In this document: positions 44,780-52,820 of the stretch, one piece after another | Numbering within the stretch: position 1 is the first letter of the stretch | Layout: each line of letters begins with the position of its first letter | Assembly: GCA_035275405.1 (NCBI GenBank) | Contig: DATEMU010000003.1 | Location: forward strand, 310,001 to 374,000 | From: Phycisphaerae bacterium | Lineage (GTDB): Bacteria > Planctomycetota > Phycisphaerae > UBA1845 > UTPLA1 | Direction of reading: 5' to 3' | DNA: 64,000 bases | Notes under the pieces: generated by a model | Seen by the model: only the letters and a program-made list of their open reading frames with translations | Database searches by the model: none | Told to the model about the DNA's origin: nothing | Program-made: the position numbers and the translations under genes

Positions 44780-44812
44780 GGCCGCCCGAATGAGCATTCG
44801 GCGGCCTTTTTT
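44780..44812 (+). terminator. Intrinsic terminator after the padR operon
   Basis: A GC-rich hairpin, GGCCGCC-C-GAATG against CATTCGGCGGCC with one bulged C, is followed by six T. It lies 18 bases after the stop of the membrane protein gene. An A-rich stretch on the other side could give weak termination for the tRNA strand. Confidence 0.8.
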
Positions 44813-44814
44813 GA

Positions 44815-44896
44815 TGCGCGAGGGGGGAGTCGAACCCCCACGGGTTTCCCCACAGGATCCTAAATCCTGCGCGTCTGCCAGTTCCGCCACTCGCGC
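44815..44896 (-). tRNA. tRNA-Leu (anticodon UAG)
   Basis: On the minus strand 82 nucleotides fold as a class II tRNA: acceptor GCGCGAG pairs with CTCGCGC, the D-arm has AGTGGCGGAACTGGCAGAC, the anticodon stem CAGGA/TCCTG encloses TTTAGGA with anticodon TAG, the variable arm has GGGGAAACCC, and the T-arm has GGTTCGACTCC. CCA is not encoded. TAG reads leucine codons CUN. Confidence 0.92.
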
Positions 44897-44949
44897 GCGG
44901 GCGCTGCGGTGGATTGTCGCTGCGGGATATTAGCGGGTCAATCGCGCGA

Positions 44950-46170
44950 TCACTTGCGACCGGCGAGGATTCCCCAGATGCCGGTGCCGAGGGCGATGGC
45001 GGCGAGGCCGCCGAAGACGGACCAGTGCACGACGTCCTTGGCGATCGGCGAGAGGATCGTCGCGGGCCAGACGCCCTGTAGCTGCGCCGCGGTGGCCAGG
45101 CCGATCAGGGCGAGGCTGATGATCCCGAGGATGAGCGTGATGTTCATCGGGACGGCGCCGGGCATGCTCGTGGAAACGGCGGAGCGGGCGGCCATCGCCG
45201 GGGCCATGCCCGCTGTCGGCCCGACGTATTCGGCGCCGGACTCCGTGAGCGTGCGCGTGCCGCCGCTGCTTTCGCTGATCGTCTCAGCGGCCTCAATGAC
45301 TTCGACGGCTTCGCCTTCGGTCTGAGTCTCGGCGGCCTCGGTAGGCGAAATGACGTCCAGCAGGGCGGCGCCGAGGCTGGTGTCGTCGCTTTCCTGCGTC
45401 AGGTCCAACAGACCGCTGCCGCTGCCGACCGTCTCCATCTCGGCGACGCCGGCGGAGATGCGCGTCTCGCCCATTGGATCAACGTCGATCTTCAGCTCGT
45501 CGTCGTCGAAGACGCTGATGCCGACCTTGCCGGTTTTGGCAGGCTCTTTGGCGGCGGGCTTGACCGGCGTGGACGTATCGTCGAGGCCGGTGGTTTCCAG
45601 GCTGATGATGCTCGAACCGGAGAGTCCGAGGTCGGGAACTTCGAGGTCCCCCCCGGGCGCCTTGGCTTCGGGCACGACCGGGGAGAGCCCCATGCTGGAA
45701 CCCTCGGCGGTCGGGAGCAGGTCGATCTCGCTGGAGAGTTCGGGAATTTCGATTTCGTCCGCCGGGGGAGCGGCGGCGGGGAGGTCCTCCGGGAAGGATT
45801 CGGCGTCCAATTCCAGCGGCGGCGAGGGATCCTTGGCCATCAGCTCTTCGACGCCGGGGCTGGGCGTGTTGGCTTCCAGCACGCCGAGACTTGAAGACTC
45901 GTCGGCGAGGCTCGACAGGGCGGAGGCGAAGGAGTCGGGCTGGCCCTCGCCGTCGATCTGCGGGCTCATGTCCTCGGCAGCGGCGAGGTCGACGATGCTG
46001 CTGCCTTCCTTGGCGGCCATGCGCCGTACTTCGTCGCGCTTGAAGAAGATCTTGCCGGCGTCGCGCAGCTCGTGGAGCCGGCCGTCGGCGACCATCGCCT
46101 TGATCTCGGTGTCGGACATCCCGAGCATTTCGCAGGCTTCGTCCAACGTGCAGTATTCGGTATGAGCCAT
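44950..46170 (-). CDS. Acidic protein with N-terminal excisionase-type HTH and C-terminal membrane hairpin
   Basis: The 406-residue protein starts with a MerR/excisionase-like HTH ([41 protein letters not shown]), then a long acidic, Ser/Pro-rich disordered region (about 55-320), and two membrane helices at the end ([19 protein letters not shown] and [20 protein letters not shown]). This order is characteristic of a planctomycete family of unknown function. A DNA-binding end tied to the membrane might sense envelope state or anchor DNA; that is inference. AGGAG lies nine bases before the ATG. It follows the 46214 gene by 43 bases on the same strand and probably shares its promoter. Confidence 0.75.
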   Translation of the reverse strand: MAHTEYCTLDEACEMLGMSDTEIKAMVADGRLHELRDAGKIFFKRDEVRRMAAKEGSSIVDLAAAEDMSPQIDGEGQPDSFASALSSLADESSSLGVLEANTPSPGVEELMAKDPSPPLELDAESFPEDLPAAAPPADEIEIPELSSEIDLLPTAEGSSMGLSPVVPEAKAPGGDLEVPDLGLSGSSIISLETTGLDDTSTPVKPAAKEPAKTGKVGISVFDDDELKIDVDPMGETRISAGVAEMETVGSGSGLLDLTQESDDTSLGAALLDVISPTEAAETQTEGEAVEVIEAAETISESSGGTRTLTESGAEYVGPTAGMAPAMAARSAVSTSMPGAVPMNITLILGIISLALIGLATAAQLQGVWPATILSPIAKDVVHWSVFGGLAAIALGTGIWGILAGRK

Positions 46171-46213
46171 GTCAATCAGCTCCTCATCGCGGGGTAGGTG
46201 TTTTCATTTCGTC

Positions 46214-46720
46214 CTAGGGCGCCGTGGATCGATCGGCCCCGGAGGGCATGCCGGGGACGGTGATACCCAGGGCCTCATCGTCGGCGTCGTCGATGCCCTG
46301 CATCTCCCGGCGCTCTTTGATCCGTCGCTGCTCTTCCAACATCTGCTTGACGACTTCGATGGTCGGTCCTTCGAAATTGTGGTCTTCGAGGTAGCGATCG
46401 TGGCTGAACGAGCGGGCGGCCACGAGTCGAAGCTTGCGCGTCGAGGGCAGGTACTGGTAGCACCAGACCGTGCGGTTGTCGACATCCACCATGAAAAGTC
46501 CGTAGCTGTTCTTGTCGAGCTGGCCGGTGAAGGCAAAGACGCCGCGGGCGCCGACCATGGGAGAGTCGCCGAAGGCCGGGGCGACCCATGAGGAGGCCGA
46601 GCCGCGCACGAGCAGCGTCGTGGCGATGACCGCCAGGAGCAGGGCGATGATCCAGAAAACAGTTTGCCGTTCGCGCGGCGCAGTGGCCACGGCCGCGCGG
46701 ACCGTCGGTTCAGTTTGCAT
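46214..46720 (-). CDS. Hypothetical membrane-anchored protein
   Basis: The 168-residue product has one helix near the N-terminus (VFWIIALLLAVIATTLLV), then a small domain with GARGVFAFTGQLDKNSYGLFMVD, TVWCYQYLPSTRKLRLVAAR and a charged C-terminus (LEEQRRIKERREMQGID). The YGLFMVD and TVWCYQY strands recur in planctomycete proteins of unknown function. GAGG lies ten bases before the ATG. A strong promoter lies at 46838-46865, and a possible 14-codon leader with a consensus ribosome site lies between. It is followed by the HTH/acidic membrane protein on the same strand. Confidence 0.7.
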   Translation of the reverse strand: MQTEPTVRAAVATAPRERQTVFWIIALLLAVIATTLLVRGSASSWVAPAFGDSPMVGARGVFAFTGQLDKNSYGLFMVDVDNRTVWCYQYLPSTRKLRLVAARSFSHDRYLEDHNFEGPTIEVVKQMLEEQRRIKERREMQGIDDADDEALGITVPGMPSGADRSTAP

Positions 46721-46837
46721 GTCGATTCGTCCTCGGACCCGGCAGGAACGGAAAAACGGCTACCCAAGTGGAAACTGTTTTGGGTACGTTATCTCCCGTT
46801 TCAACTTCGTCCTCCTAATGCCCACCCTGTCCTTATC

Positions 46838-46865
46838 ATTATAGACAATGGGCGGCTTAACTCAA
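46838..46865 (-). promoter_or_regulatory. Promoter for the minus-strand membrane protein pair
   Basis: On the minus strand TTGAGT (46860-46865) and TATAAT (46838-46843) are separated by 16 bases. It lies just upstream of an AGGAGG and a short leader frame, and would serve the genes ending at 44950. It stands close to the pabB promoter on the other strand. Confidence 0.65.
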
Positions 46866-46892
46866 GGGTTAGGACACCTCCTCACTGGGGGG

Positions 46893-46898
46893 CTATAC
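46893..46898 (+). promoter_or_regulatory. -10 element immediately before pabB
   Basis: TATACT lies nine bases before the pabB ATG at 46908. Transcription from it would start at or next to the ATG, so the message may be leaderless. No clear -35 was found. Confidence 0.4.
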
Positions 46899-46907
46899 TG
46901 CGGGCGC

Positions 46908-48347
46908 ATGGCTCATGATACGCGGGTTCGATGCTATTCGCGGACGATTGATCCGCCCGGTAACGTCGCGGCGTTGCGGCGGGCCATCGCGGCGCGCCCC
47001 GGCGCGGCGATGCTGGAGTCCCATGGAGAATCGGATGGCCGCGAGCGGTACTCGATCTACGGATGGGATCCGGTCGCACGATTGACCGTCCCGACGACGG
47101 CGTCGGATGATCCCTTCAAGTCCCTGGCCCATAGATCTTCACTGCGGCAAGCGGTCGAAGTTTCGGACGTGCCGTTTGCAGGCGGGTGGATCGGATACAT
47201 GGCCTACGAGGCGGGGCGATGCGTGGAGCCATCGGCGGGTTGGGGGAAACCTGACCCGCGCTTGCCCCTGGCGCATTGGGGGCTGTACGACACCCTTTTG
47301 GTACACGACCAACGGACGAACCATTGGGCCGTTTCGACCATCGAGGTTCCGGAGATTTGCAGCGGCGGACGCCCCGTCGCGAGCGAGCGAATCGGGTCTG
47401 TCGAGCGGTTCGTTCGCGCCAGTCGTGCAGCGTCCGATTCAGGGCGTGCCGATGCAGGGCGGCTGAAGGCCGATGGTCGCTGGAACTTTGATCGGGCGGC
47501 TTATGTCGCCAAGGTCGGGCGGGCGATGGATTACATCCGCGCGGGGGACATTTTTCAGGTGAACCTCGCCCGTCGGTTTCGCGCAGAATGGAAAGGTGAC
47601 GCCTCGGCGCTTTACGAGCGGCTCATCTACGAAAACCCCTCCCCGTACGCTGCCTATCTGGATGTGCCCGGCGGCCAGATCGTTTCGTCGTCGCCGGAGC
47701 TTTTTCTTGAGTTGCGAAATCGCGTCGTCGTGACGCGGCCGATCAAAGGAACCCGACCGCGGGGGGCGACGGCAGCGGGCGATGAAGAGGCGCGGCGGGC
47801 GCTGGAAAACAGCGAGAAAGACCGCGCCGAACTGAACATGATCGTCGACCTGGAACGAAACGACCTCGGCCGCATCTGTGAATATGGAAGCGTGCGCGTG
47901 GTGGAGGATGGTCGAATCGAGGCGTATCCGACGGTATTTCATCGGACCGCCACGATTGTCGGGCGGTTGCGCGAAGATGCCGGCGCGATCGACCTCTTGC
48001 GGGCGGCGTTTCCCGGCGGATCGATCACGGGCGCGCCGAAGGTGCGGGCGATGCAGATTATCAATGAACTGGAGCCGGACCCGCGCGGGGCCTATTGCGG
48101 AGCCATCGGTTACGTCGGGCTGGACGGATCCATGCAGTTGAATCTCGCGATCCGGACGATGAGCCTCGTCAACGGGCAGGTCGATCTGTCGGTCGGCAGC
48201 GCCATTGTGGCGGACAGCGATCCCGAGGAGGAATACCAGGAGCTGGCGGCCAAGGCGGCGGGGATGCTTGCGGCGCTTGGGATTCGCGAAGGCGCGGCAC
48301 CGGTGAGGTCGGGCGGGTATTGCAAACCGGAGCCCGCCCTGTCATGA
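46908..48347 (+). CDS. pabB: Aminodeoxychorismate synthase component I
   Basis: The 479-residue protein has the chorismate-binding fold: FDRAAYVAKVGRAMDYIRAGDIFQVNLARRF, YLDVPGGQIVSSSPELFLEL, RPIKGTRPRGAT (Lys280, the residue that PabB but not TrpE uses for covalent chemistry), ENSEKDRAELNMIVDLERNDLGRI, and PGGSITGAPKVRAMQIINELE. It replaces the 4-hydroxyl of chorismate with an amino group for folate synthesis, with ammonia from a separate glutaminase (PabA), which is not in the window. The ATG at 46908 is preferred over the open frame from 46848. Its stop overlaps the next gene (ATGA), which is the lyase, confirming the folate role over tryptophan. Confidence 0.9.
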   Translation: MAHDTRVRCYSRTIDPPGNVAALRRAIAARPGAAMLESHGESDGRERYSIYGWDPVARLTVPTTASDDPFKSLAHRSSLRQAVEVSDVPFAGGWIGYMAYEAGRCVEPSAGWGKPDPRLPLAHWGLYDTLLVHDQRTNHWAVSTIEVPEICSGGRPVASERIGSVERFVRASRAASDSGRADAGRLKADGRWNFDRAAYVAKVGRAMDYIRAGDIFQVNLARRFRAEWKGDASALYERLIYENPSPYAAYLDVPGGQIVSSSPELFLELRNRVVVTRPIKGTRPRGATAAGDEEARRALENSEKDRAELNMIVDLERNDLGRICEYGSVRVVEDGRIEAYPTVFHRTATIVGRLREDAGAIDLLRAAFPGGSITGAPKVRAMQIINELEPDPRGAYCGAIGYVGLDGSMQLNLAIRTMSLVNGQVDLSVGSAIVADSDPEEEYQELAAKAAGMLAALGIREGAAPVRSGGYCKPEPALS

Positions 48348-49222
48348 CCCAACACGAGGAATGGGTTTTCCTGAACGGTCACGTCGTCCCCGCCGAGGAG
48401 GCGACGGTCTCCGTGTTTGACGCGGGTTTTACGCACGCCGCCGGACTCTTCGAGACGCTCCGGGCGTATCGCGGCAGGGTCATGCGCCTGGACGATCACG
48501 TGGAGCGGCTGGCGACGTCCGCGGCGACGCTGGGCTTGCAAATCCCCGTGGATAAGGACCTGATCCGACGTGGCGTGGACGACGTTTTGCAGGTCAACAA
48601 CCTGAGCGATGCGCGGCTGCGGATCGTTCTCACGCCGGGCGGCGTTCCGCGGCCGGGAAAAGAGGGCGAAACGTCCGCGCCGCCAACGCTACTGATCACA
48701 GCGGGGGTAGTGCGGGCGTATCCGCCGGAGCTTTACAAGAGCGGGATGCGGGTGTGTATTTGTCCATACAAGCAAAACCGACTGGACCCGCTGGCGGGGC
48801 ACAAGACGCTGGCGTATCTGTCGCGGCTGATGGCCATGAAGGAGGCGGCGGACCGGCGATGCAACGAATCGCTGTGGTTCACCACCGAAAACCGGTTGGC
48901 CGAAGGATCGGTGTGCAACGTGTTCGTCGTCCATGAAAAGACGATCCTCACGCCGCCGCTGGACACGCCGGTCCTGCCGGGTACCGTGCGCAAGGCGGTC
49001 ATTGAACTGGCGCGCGAGAATGAGCTGGCGCTGGAGGAGAAGCCGATTGATATTGAAACGCTTCTGGCCGCGAAAGAAGTCTTCCTGACGGGCAGCGTAT
49101 TGGAGATCATGCCGGTGACGTCCATTGAGAAGCATCAGGTCGGCGAGGGCCTTCCGGGGGAGACGACGCAGCGGCTGTCCACCTTGTACCGCGAACTCGT
49201 GGCGCGAGAGTGCGGCGGATGA
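48344..49222 (+). CDS. pabC: Class IV aminotransferase, probable aminodeoxychorismate lyase
   Basis: The 292-residue protein is a PLP fold-type IV enzyme: VFLNGHVVPAEEATVSVFDAGFTHAAGLFETLRAY, RMRLDDHVERLATSAATLGL-type blocks, GHKTLAYLSRLMAMKEA (the PLP-binding Lys in HKT), TTENRLAEGSVCNVFVV, and LPGTVRKAVIELA. It would split aminodeoxychorismate to 4-aminobenzoate and pyruvate. The branched-chain and D-amino-acid aminotransferases share the fold, but the ATGA overlap with pabB makes the lyase role much more likely. An inverted repeat at 49232-49321 follows the stop. Confidence 0.85.
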   Translation: MTQHEEWVFLNGHVVPAEEATVSVFDAGFTHAAGLFETLRAYRGRVMRLDDHVERLATSAATLGLQIPVDKDLIRRGVDDVLQVNNLSDARLRIVLTPGGVPRPGKEGETSAPPTLLITAGVVRAYPPELYKSGMRVCICPYKQNRLDPLAGHKTLAYLSRLMAMKEAADRRCNESLWFTTENRLAEGSVCNVFVVHEKTILTPPLDTPVLPGTVRKAVIELARENELALEEKPIDIETLLAAKEVFLTGSVLEIMPVTSIEKHQVGEGLPGETTQRLSTLYRELVARECGG

Positions 49223-49231
49223 AAAGAGTTA

Positions 49232-49321
49232 ACCACAGAGGCACAGAGGCACTGAGAACAGCCCTGGCGGGTTTTTTCCTGATTAGTTGTCGTCTCGGTG
49301 TCTCTGTGCCTCTGTGGTGAA
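49232..49321. repeat. Inverted pair of the 'accacagaggcacagag' element
   Basis: Bases 49232-49256 and 49294-49319 are near-perfect reverse complements (accacagaggcacagaggcactgag and its complement, with two mismatches), with a loop of about 35-40 bases. The right arm recurs, 30 of 31 bases identical, at 50549-50579. RNA from it could form a 25-base-pair hairpin between pabC and the NIF3 gene. Confidence 0.75.
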
Positions 49322-49335
49322 CGTGGTGCGGGGCG

Positions 49336-50493
49336 ATGAAAAAACGCCGAAATATGAAGAGATCAAATCGAATATCCACCATGGCGGCATTGTGCGACGC
49401 CATGGAACAGATTGCGCCGACGTGGGCGGCGGCGGAGTGGGATAATGTGGGATTGTTGGCTGGCGGGGCGAAGTGGCCGTTAGCGCGGGTCTTGTTGACG
49501 ATAGACCTGACGCCGGCGGTGCTGGATGAAGCGATCCGAACGAAGGTCGGGGCCATCGTCTCTTATCACCCACCGATTTTTCGACCGATCAAACGGATGT
49601 CGGTCGATCGCGCCGCGTCCGAGGGCCTGGCCGCCGAGGCTGTCGCCCATCGGATCGCCGTTTATTCGCCGCATACGGCGCTGGATTGCTCACCGGACGG
49701 GACGAACGACGTGATCGCCGCATTGGCCGGGCTGGAGGACATTGTTCCTTTCGAGATCGCCGCCAAGGCGGATCGCCTTTGCAAACTGGTGGTCTTCGTT
49801 CCGGCTCAGCAGGTCGAGAAGGTCTCCGACGCCGTCTTCGCGGCCGGGGCCGGGCGGATCGGCGCATATGAACGGTGCAGCTATCGCGTGAACGGTCAGG
49901 GCACTTTTTTCGGGACGGAGTCGACAAGCCCGACGATCGGCCGCAGGGGACGGCTGGAGCGCGTGGACGAGGTGCGACTGGAAGTGATCTTCCCGCGCCA
50001 GCGCCTGGCGGATGTAACGGCGGCGGTGCGGAAGAGCCATCCGTACGAGGAGCCTGCATTCGACGTGTACCCGCTGGAAGGATTGCCGGATGGGCGGACC
50101 GGACAAGGGCGCATCGGGCGTTTTCGAAAGCCGATTGCTTTAAGCATGTTGGCCAAACGGCTGGCGATGAAGACCGGGGCACGCTGTGCGTCGCGGATCG
50201 GCCGGTCGAGTGAGCGGCTGCATCGCGGGTTAGTGTGCGTCGGAGCGGCCGGTTCGCTGCCGTTCGAGATTCCGGGCGAATCCCTGGGCTGGGGCGATGT
50301 GGTTATTACCGGCGAGATCCGGCATCACGACGCGCTGCGGTACGCGCGATGCGGCGCCGCGGCGATCGCCCTGGGACACTCAGTCAGCGAGCGGCCGGTG
50401 TTGGCGCCGCTGGCCGCACGGCTCAAAAAACTGCTGCCGGGAGTTTCGATAATTGTAAGTCGTGCGGATCGCGATCCCTTCGAGGCGGTATGA
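49336..50493 (+). CDS. NIF3-like dinuclear metal-centre protein (YqfO type)
   Basis: The 385-residue protein has WAAAEWDNVGLLAGG near the start, VLLTIDLTPAVLDEAI, VSYHPPIFRPIKRM, YSPHTALDCSPDGTND (His and Asp ligands), then an inserted domain of about 100 residues, VFVPAQQVEKVSDAVFAAGAGRIG to EEPAFDVYPLE, and the second half with GRIGRFRKPIAL, and DVVITGEIRHHDALRYARCG, LGHSVSERPVL. This two-domain form is the YqfO/GTP-cyclohydrolase-I-type-2 class with a central CutA-like insert. The function is not firmly known, though a hydrolase role is assumed. Its stop overlaps the next start (ATGA). ATGs at 49354 and 49381 are alternatives. Confidence 0.88.
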   Translation: MKKRRNMKRSNRISTMAALCDAMEQIAPTWAAAEWDNVGLLAGGAKWPLARVLLTIDLTPAVLDEAIRTKVGAIVSYHPPIFRPIKRMSVDRAASEGLAAEAVAHRIAVYSPHTALDCSPDGTNDVIAALAGLEDIVPFEIAAKADRLCKLVVFVPAQQVEKVSDAVFAAGAGRIGAYERCSYRVNGQGTFFGTESTSPTIGRRGRLERVDEVRLEVIFPRQRLADVTAAVRKSHPYEEPAFDVYPLEGLPDGRTGQGRIGRFRKPIALSMLAKRLAMKTGARCASRIGRSSERLHRGLVCVGAAGSLPFEIPGESLGWGDVVITGEIRHHDALRYARCGAAAIALGHSVSERPVLAPLAARLKKLLPGVSIIVSRADRDPFEAV

Positions 50494-51623
50494 GGACGAA
50501 AAGTCAAATAGTCAAGAAGTCAAAAAGTCAAAACGCCCTCGCACTCGTCGTCTCAGTGTCTCTGTGCCTCTGTGGTGAATTCGGTGCGTTGCTCCTGGCG
50601 GGATGCCATAACCAAGGCAGCGCACATTCCGTGCGCGATCAGCTCGCCGCTTCAGAAGCACCCTCCCAGCGCGCCGATACTAAAGCTCCCGCGCGCCAGG
50701 ACTCCAAGCCTCAAGCCTCAAGCCTCAAGTCTCGTCCCAACCCCGTCGCCATCGTCAACGGTGAGGCGATTGACCGGGGCGAACTGCTCGCGCTCCTCCT
50801 GGAGAGCCGGGGGTTGGCGATGCTGCAACAGATGATCCTGGAAGAAGTCGCGGTGCAGGAAGCCCGCCGCCAGGGACTGAGCGTAAAGGCGGCGGATATC
50901 GACCGCGAATACGACCTGACGCTCCAGGCGAATCGCTTCAATGGCCACGATCCGGAAAAGCTGACGCCCGCGCGGCGGGAGAAGATCGTCGACGATTGGT
51001 GCCGGAAGAACGGCGTCACACGCGAAGAATTGGCCATCGCCATGCGCCGCCAGGCCCACCTGCGACCGCTGGCGGAGGGGCGCGTCTCGATCACGGAGGC
51101 CATGCTCAAGCAGGAGTACGACCGCGTGCATGGCGAAAAGGTCGTCGTGCGGCATATTCAATTGGCCGCGCCGCGGTTCTATCCGCAATTCAAGGAGCGA
51201 CTCGATCAGGGGGAGTCGTTCGAAGTCCTCGTGACGAAGTTCAGCCAGAATTTGCTGTCGCGGGAACAGGCGGGGTTGCTCCCGCCAATCTCGGCGTCCG
51301 ACGACACCGTCCCGGCGGTGTTCGTTAAGGCGGCGTTTGCCATGCAGCCGGGCGACGTCTCGAACGTGATCGAGGCGGAGGGCTCGTTCCACATCCTCAA
51401 GCTGGAGCGGCGGATCCCCGCGGACGAGGCGAAGTTCGAGGACGTCAGGGCTCATCTGGAGAAGAACTTGCGGGCGCGGTTGGTTGCGCAGGAGATGGAA
51501 GCCCTGGCAGAACGACTGCTTCTGGCCGCGCAGTTACAAATCAAGGATAAGGTCTTACACGGGCAATATCAGAAGCAGCTGGGTACCAAAGAGATTGTCG
51601 GTCCGCCGCTCGCGGGGCCGTGA
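50490..51623 (+). CDS. Parvulin-type peptidyl-prolyl isomerase lipoprotein (SurA/PrsA-like)
   Basis: The 377-residue protein has a lipoprotein signal, hydrophobic residues 16-38 ending in LLLAGC with Cys39. A SurA_N-type chaperone domain (about 90-200, VAIVNGEAIDRGELLALLLE, LQQMILEEVAVQEARRQGL) is followed by a rotamase domain (about 215-340, KVVVRHIQLAAPRF, FEVLVTKFSQNLLSREQAG, VFVKAAFAMQPGDVSNVI, GSFHILKLERRIPADE). It would help fold proteins outside the inner membrane. The ATG at 50490 overlaps the NIF3 stop, so they are coupled. Unusually, the signal-peptide and linker DNA are made of dispersed repeats (50500-50533, 50549-50579 and 50707-50733). Confidence 0.85.
   Translation: MRTKSQIVKKSKSQNALALVVSVSLCLCGEFGALLLAGCHNQGSAHSVRDQLAASEAPSQRADTKAPARQDSKPQASSLKSRPNPVAIVNGEAIDRGELLALLLESRGLAMLQQMILEEVAVQEARRQGLSVKAADIDREYDLTLQANRFNGHDPEKLTPARREKIVDDWCRKNGVTREELAIAMRRQAHLRPLAEGRVSITEAMLKQEYDRVHGEKVVVRHIQLAAPRFYPQFKERLDQGESFEVLVTKFSQNLLSREQAGLLPPISASDDTVPAVFVKAAFAMQPGDVSNVIEAEGSFHILKLERRIPADEAKFEDVRAHLEKNLRARLVAQEMEALAERLLLAAQLQIKDKVLHGQYQKQLGTKEIVGPPLAGP
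50500..50533 (+). repeat. Tandem 'agtcaaa' repeat in the lipoprotein start
   Basis: About four copies of a seven- to nine-base unit (agtcaaat, agtcaag, agtcaaaa, agtcaaaa) encode KSQIVKKSKSQN, the basic N-region of the signal peptide. Confidence 0.7.
50549..50579 (+). repeat. Dispersed element copy encoding the signal-peptide core
   Basis: These 31 bases match 49291-49321 at 30 positions. In frame they encode VVSVSLCLCGE of the hydrophobic core of the lipoprotein signal. Confidence 0.8.
50707..50733 (+). repeat. Tandem 'agcctca' repeat in the lipoprotein linker
   Basis: Three to four copies of agcctca encode KPQASSLKS in the linker after the lipidated cysteine. Confidence 0.65.
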
Positions 51624-51754
51624 TTACAACTGAAGTGCAGTATGGTATCGGCGAACCACGGCCTGGCTGCTGCCAGACCGTGCCACCCCGATGGCGTTGA
51701 CGGTCAAGGTCCCGTTGTTACAATCGCCTCCGCGTCGGCAGGAGGCCGTCGCGA

Positions 51755-52342
51755 ATGCAAGGGATGTGCGGGATGACGCGAACAGCCAGTGTGCGGCAGG
51801 GCGTGGGGATGGCGTTTTTCGCCTGCGGCGTGCTGGCGTGCTGCGGGTGCGGTCGCGGGCAGATTGAGGAAACCGAACAAGGGCCGACGACCGAAGAACT
51901 GGTGGCCTTCTACAGCCCCCGCACCATCAAGATCCTCCCCTTTACCAAGCCGCGCAGCTTCGACGACGACGCGCTCCCCGATGGCATCGGCGTCTCCCTC
52001 CGGGCGCTGGACAGTAGCGGCGATCCCGTCAAGGCGTACGGGACTTTTGTCTTCGAGCTGTATGGATACAAGAACGCGTTGGGCGGTCATCGGGGTCCGC
52101 TGATTCAGTCCTGGACCCAACCGGTGCGGGACGTCTCCGACCAGAAAAAATTCTGGGAGCGGATCACAACGATGTACGAGTTTCAGTTGAGCTGGGAGGG
52201 CGCGCCCATCCCCCCTCAGAAGAAATACATCCTGGTCGCGAGTTTTCAGGCGGCGGGCAGCGACCGGCTCTTTGATGAGTATGAGTTCGAGTTCACCGTG
52301 GCCCGCGAAGAGATTTTGGACGCCCTGTCTCAAAAAGAATAA
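51755..52342 (+). CDS. Hypothetical lipoprotein
   Basis: The 195-residue product has a lipoprotein signal (GMAFFACGVLACCGC, lipobox around LACCGC) and a body with ELVAFYSPRTIKILPFTKPRSFDDDALPDGI, VSLRALDSSGDPVKAYGTFVFELYGYKNA and TMYEFQLSWEGAPIPPQKKYILVASF, a beta-sandwich-like pattern. The family seems common in planctomycetes and unnamed. The first ATG (51755) follows AGGAGG ten bases upstream; another at 51773 is possible. The next gene, another small lipoprotein, begins 14 bases after the stop, so the two are likely one operon. Function unknown. Confidence 0.7.
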   Translation: MQGMCGMTRTASVRQGVGMAFFACGVLACCGCGRGQIEETEQGPTTEELVAFYSPRTIKILPFTKPRSFDDDALPDGIGVSLRALDSSGDPVKAYGTFVFELYGYKNALGGHRGPLIQSWTQPVRDVSDQKKFWERITTMYEFQLSWEGAPIPPQKKYILVASFQAAGSDRLFDEYEFEFTVAREEILDALSQKE

Positions 52343-52356
52343 GAAGGAGTCTTGGC

Positions 52357-52722
52357 ATGCGCAAAGCGTTCTTACTGATCCTCACGTTCGTCGGAATTTT
52401 CTCGTTATCCTCGGGCTGCGCCGAGAACAAGCTGACGCGGCAAAACTACGACACGATCGTCGAAGGCAGCTCCAACAAAATGGAAGTGGAGCGGACGCTG
52501 GGCAACAAATACATGGCCCGCTCCGGCAACGAGTGGGAATATGAGGACGAAGACCGCAACCTGTCGGTCGTGATCCATTTTGATGCGTCGGACAAGGTGA
52601 TCGCCAAAGAATGGCGCGACGCCTCGACGGGGACATGGGAGGGCCAGGATCCGAGCATTAACCCCAACCCGCCGGGCCGGAAGGCGTCGGAGTCGGGCTC
52701 GACGACGACGATCAAGAAGTAG
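52357..52722 (+). CDS. Small SmpA/OmlA-like (DUF3862-type) lipoprotein
   Basis: The 121-residue protein starts with MRKAFLLILTFVGIFSLSSGC, a lipoprotein signal, then LTRQNYDTIVEGSSNKMEVERTLGNKYM and WEYEDEDRNLSVVIHFDASDKVIAKEW, the pattern of the BLIP/SmpA-like fold (short helices, then a beta meander). In proteobacteria SmpA/BamE helps assemble outer-membrane proteins; whether this one does is unknown. AAGGAG stands ahead of the ATG. It forms a pair with the lipoprotein gene 14 bases upstream. Confidence 0.75.
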   Translation: MRKAFLLILTFVGIFSLSSGCAENKLTRQNYDTIVEGSSNKMEVERTLGNKYMARSGNEWEYEDEDRNLSVVIHFDASDKVIAKEWRDASTGTWEGQDPSINPNPPGRKASESGSTTTIKK

Positions 52723-52820
52723 ATGCTGCAAAACTCGTAGAGACGTCGAAACCGATCCACAGATGGCGCAGGTCGAGGAAACCCGACTGTCTTCGTGCGC
52801 TTACTTTCGTGTCAGGTTCG

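Noticed and set aside
46848..46907. Start of pabB at 46848
   Set aside because: The extra residues have no family similarity, and the -10 element lies inside them.
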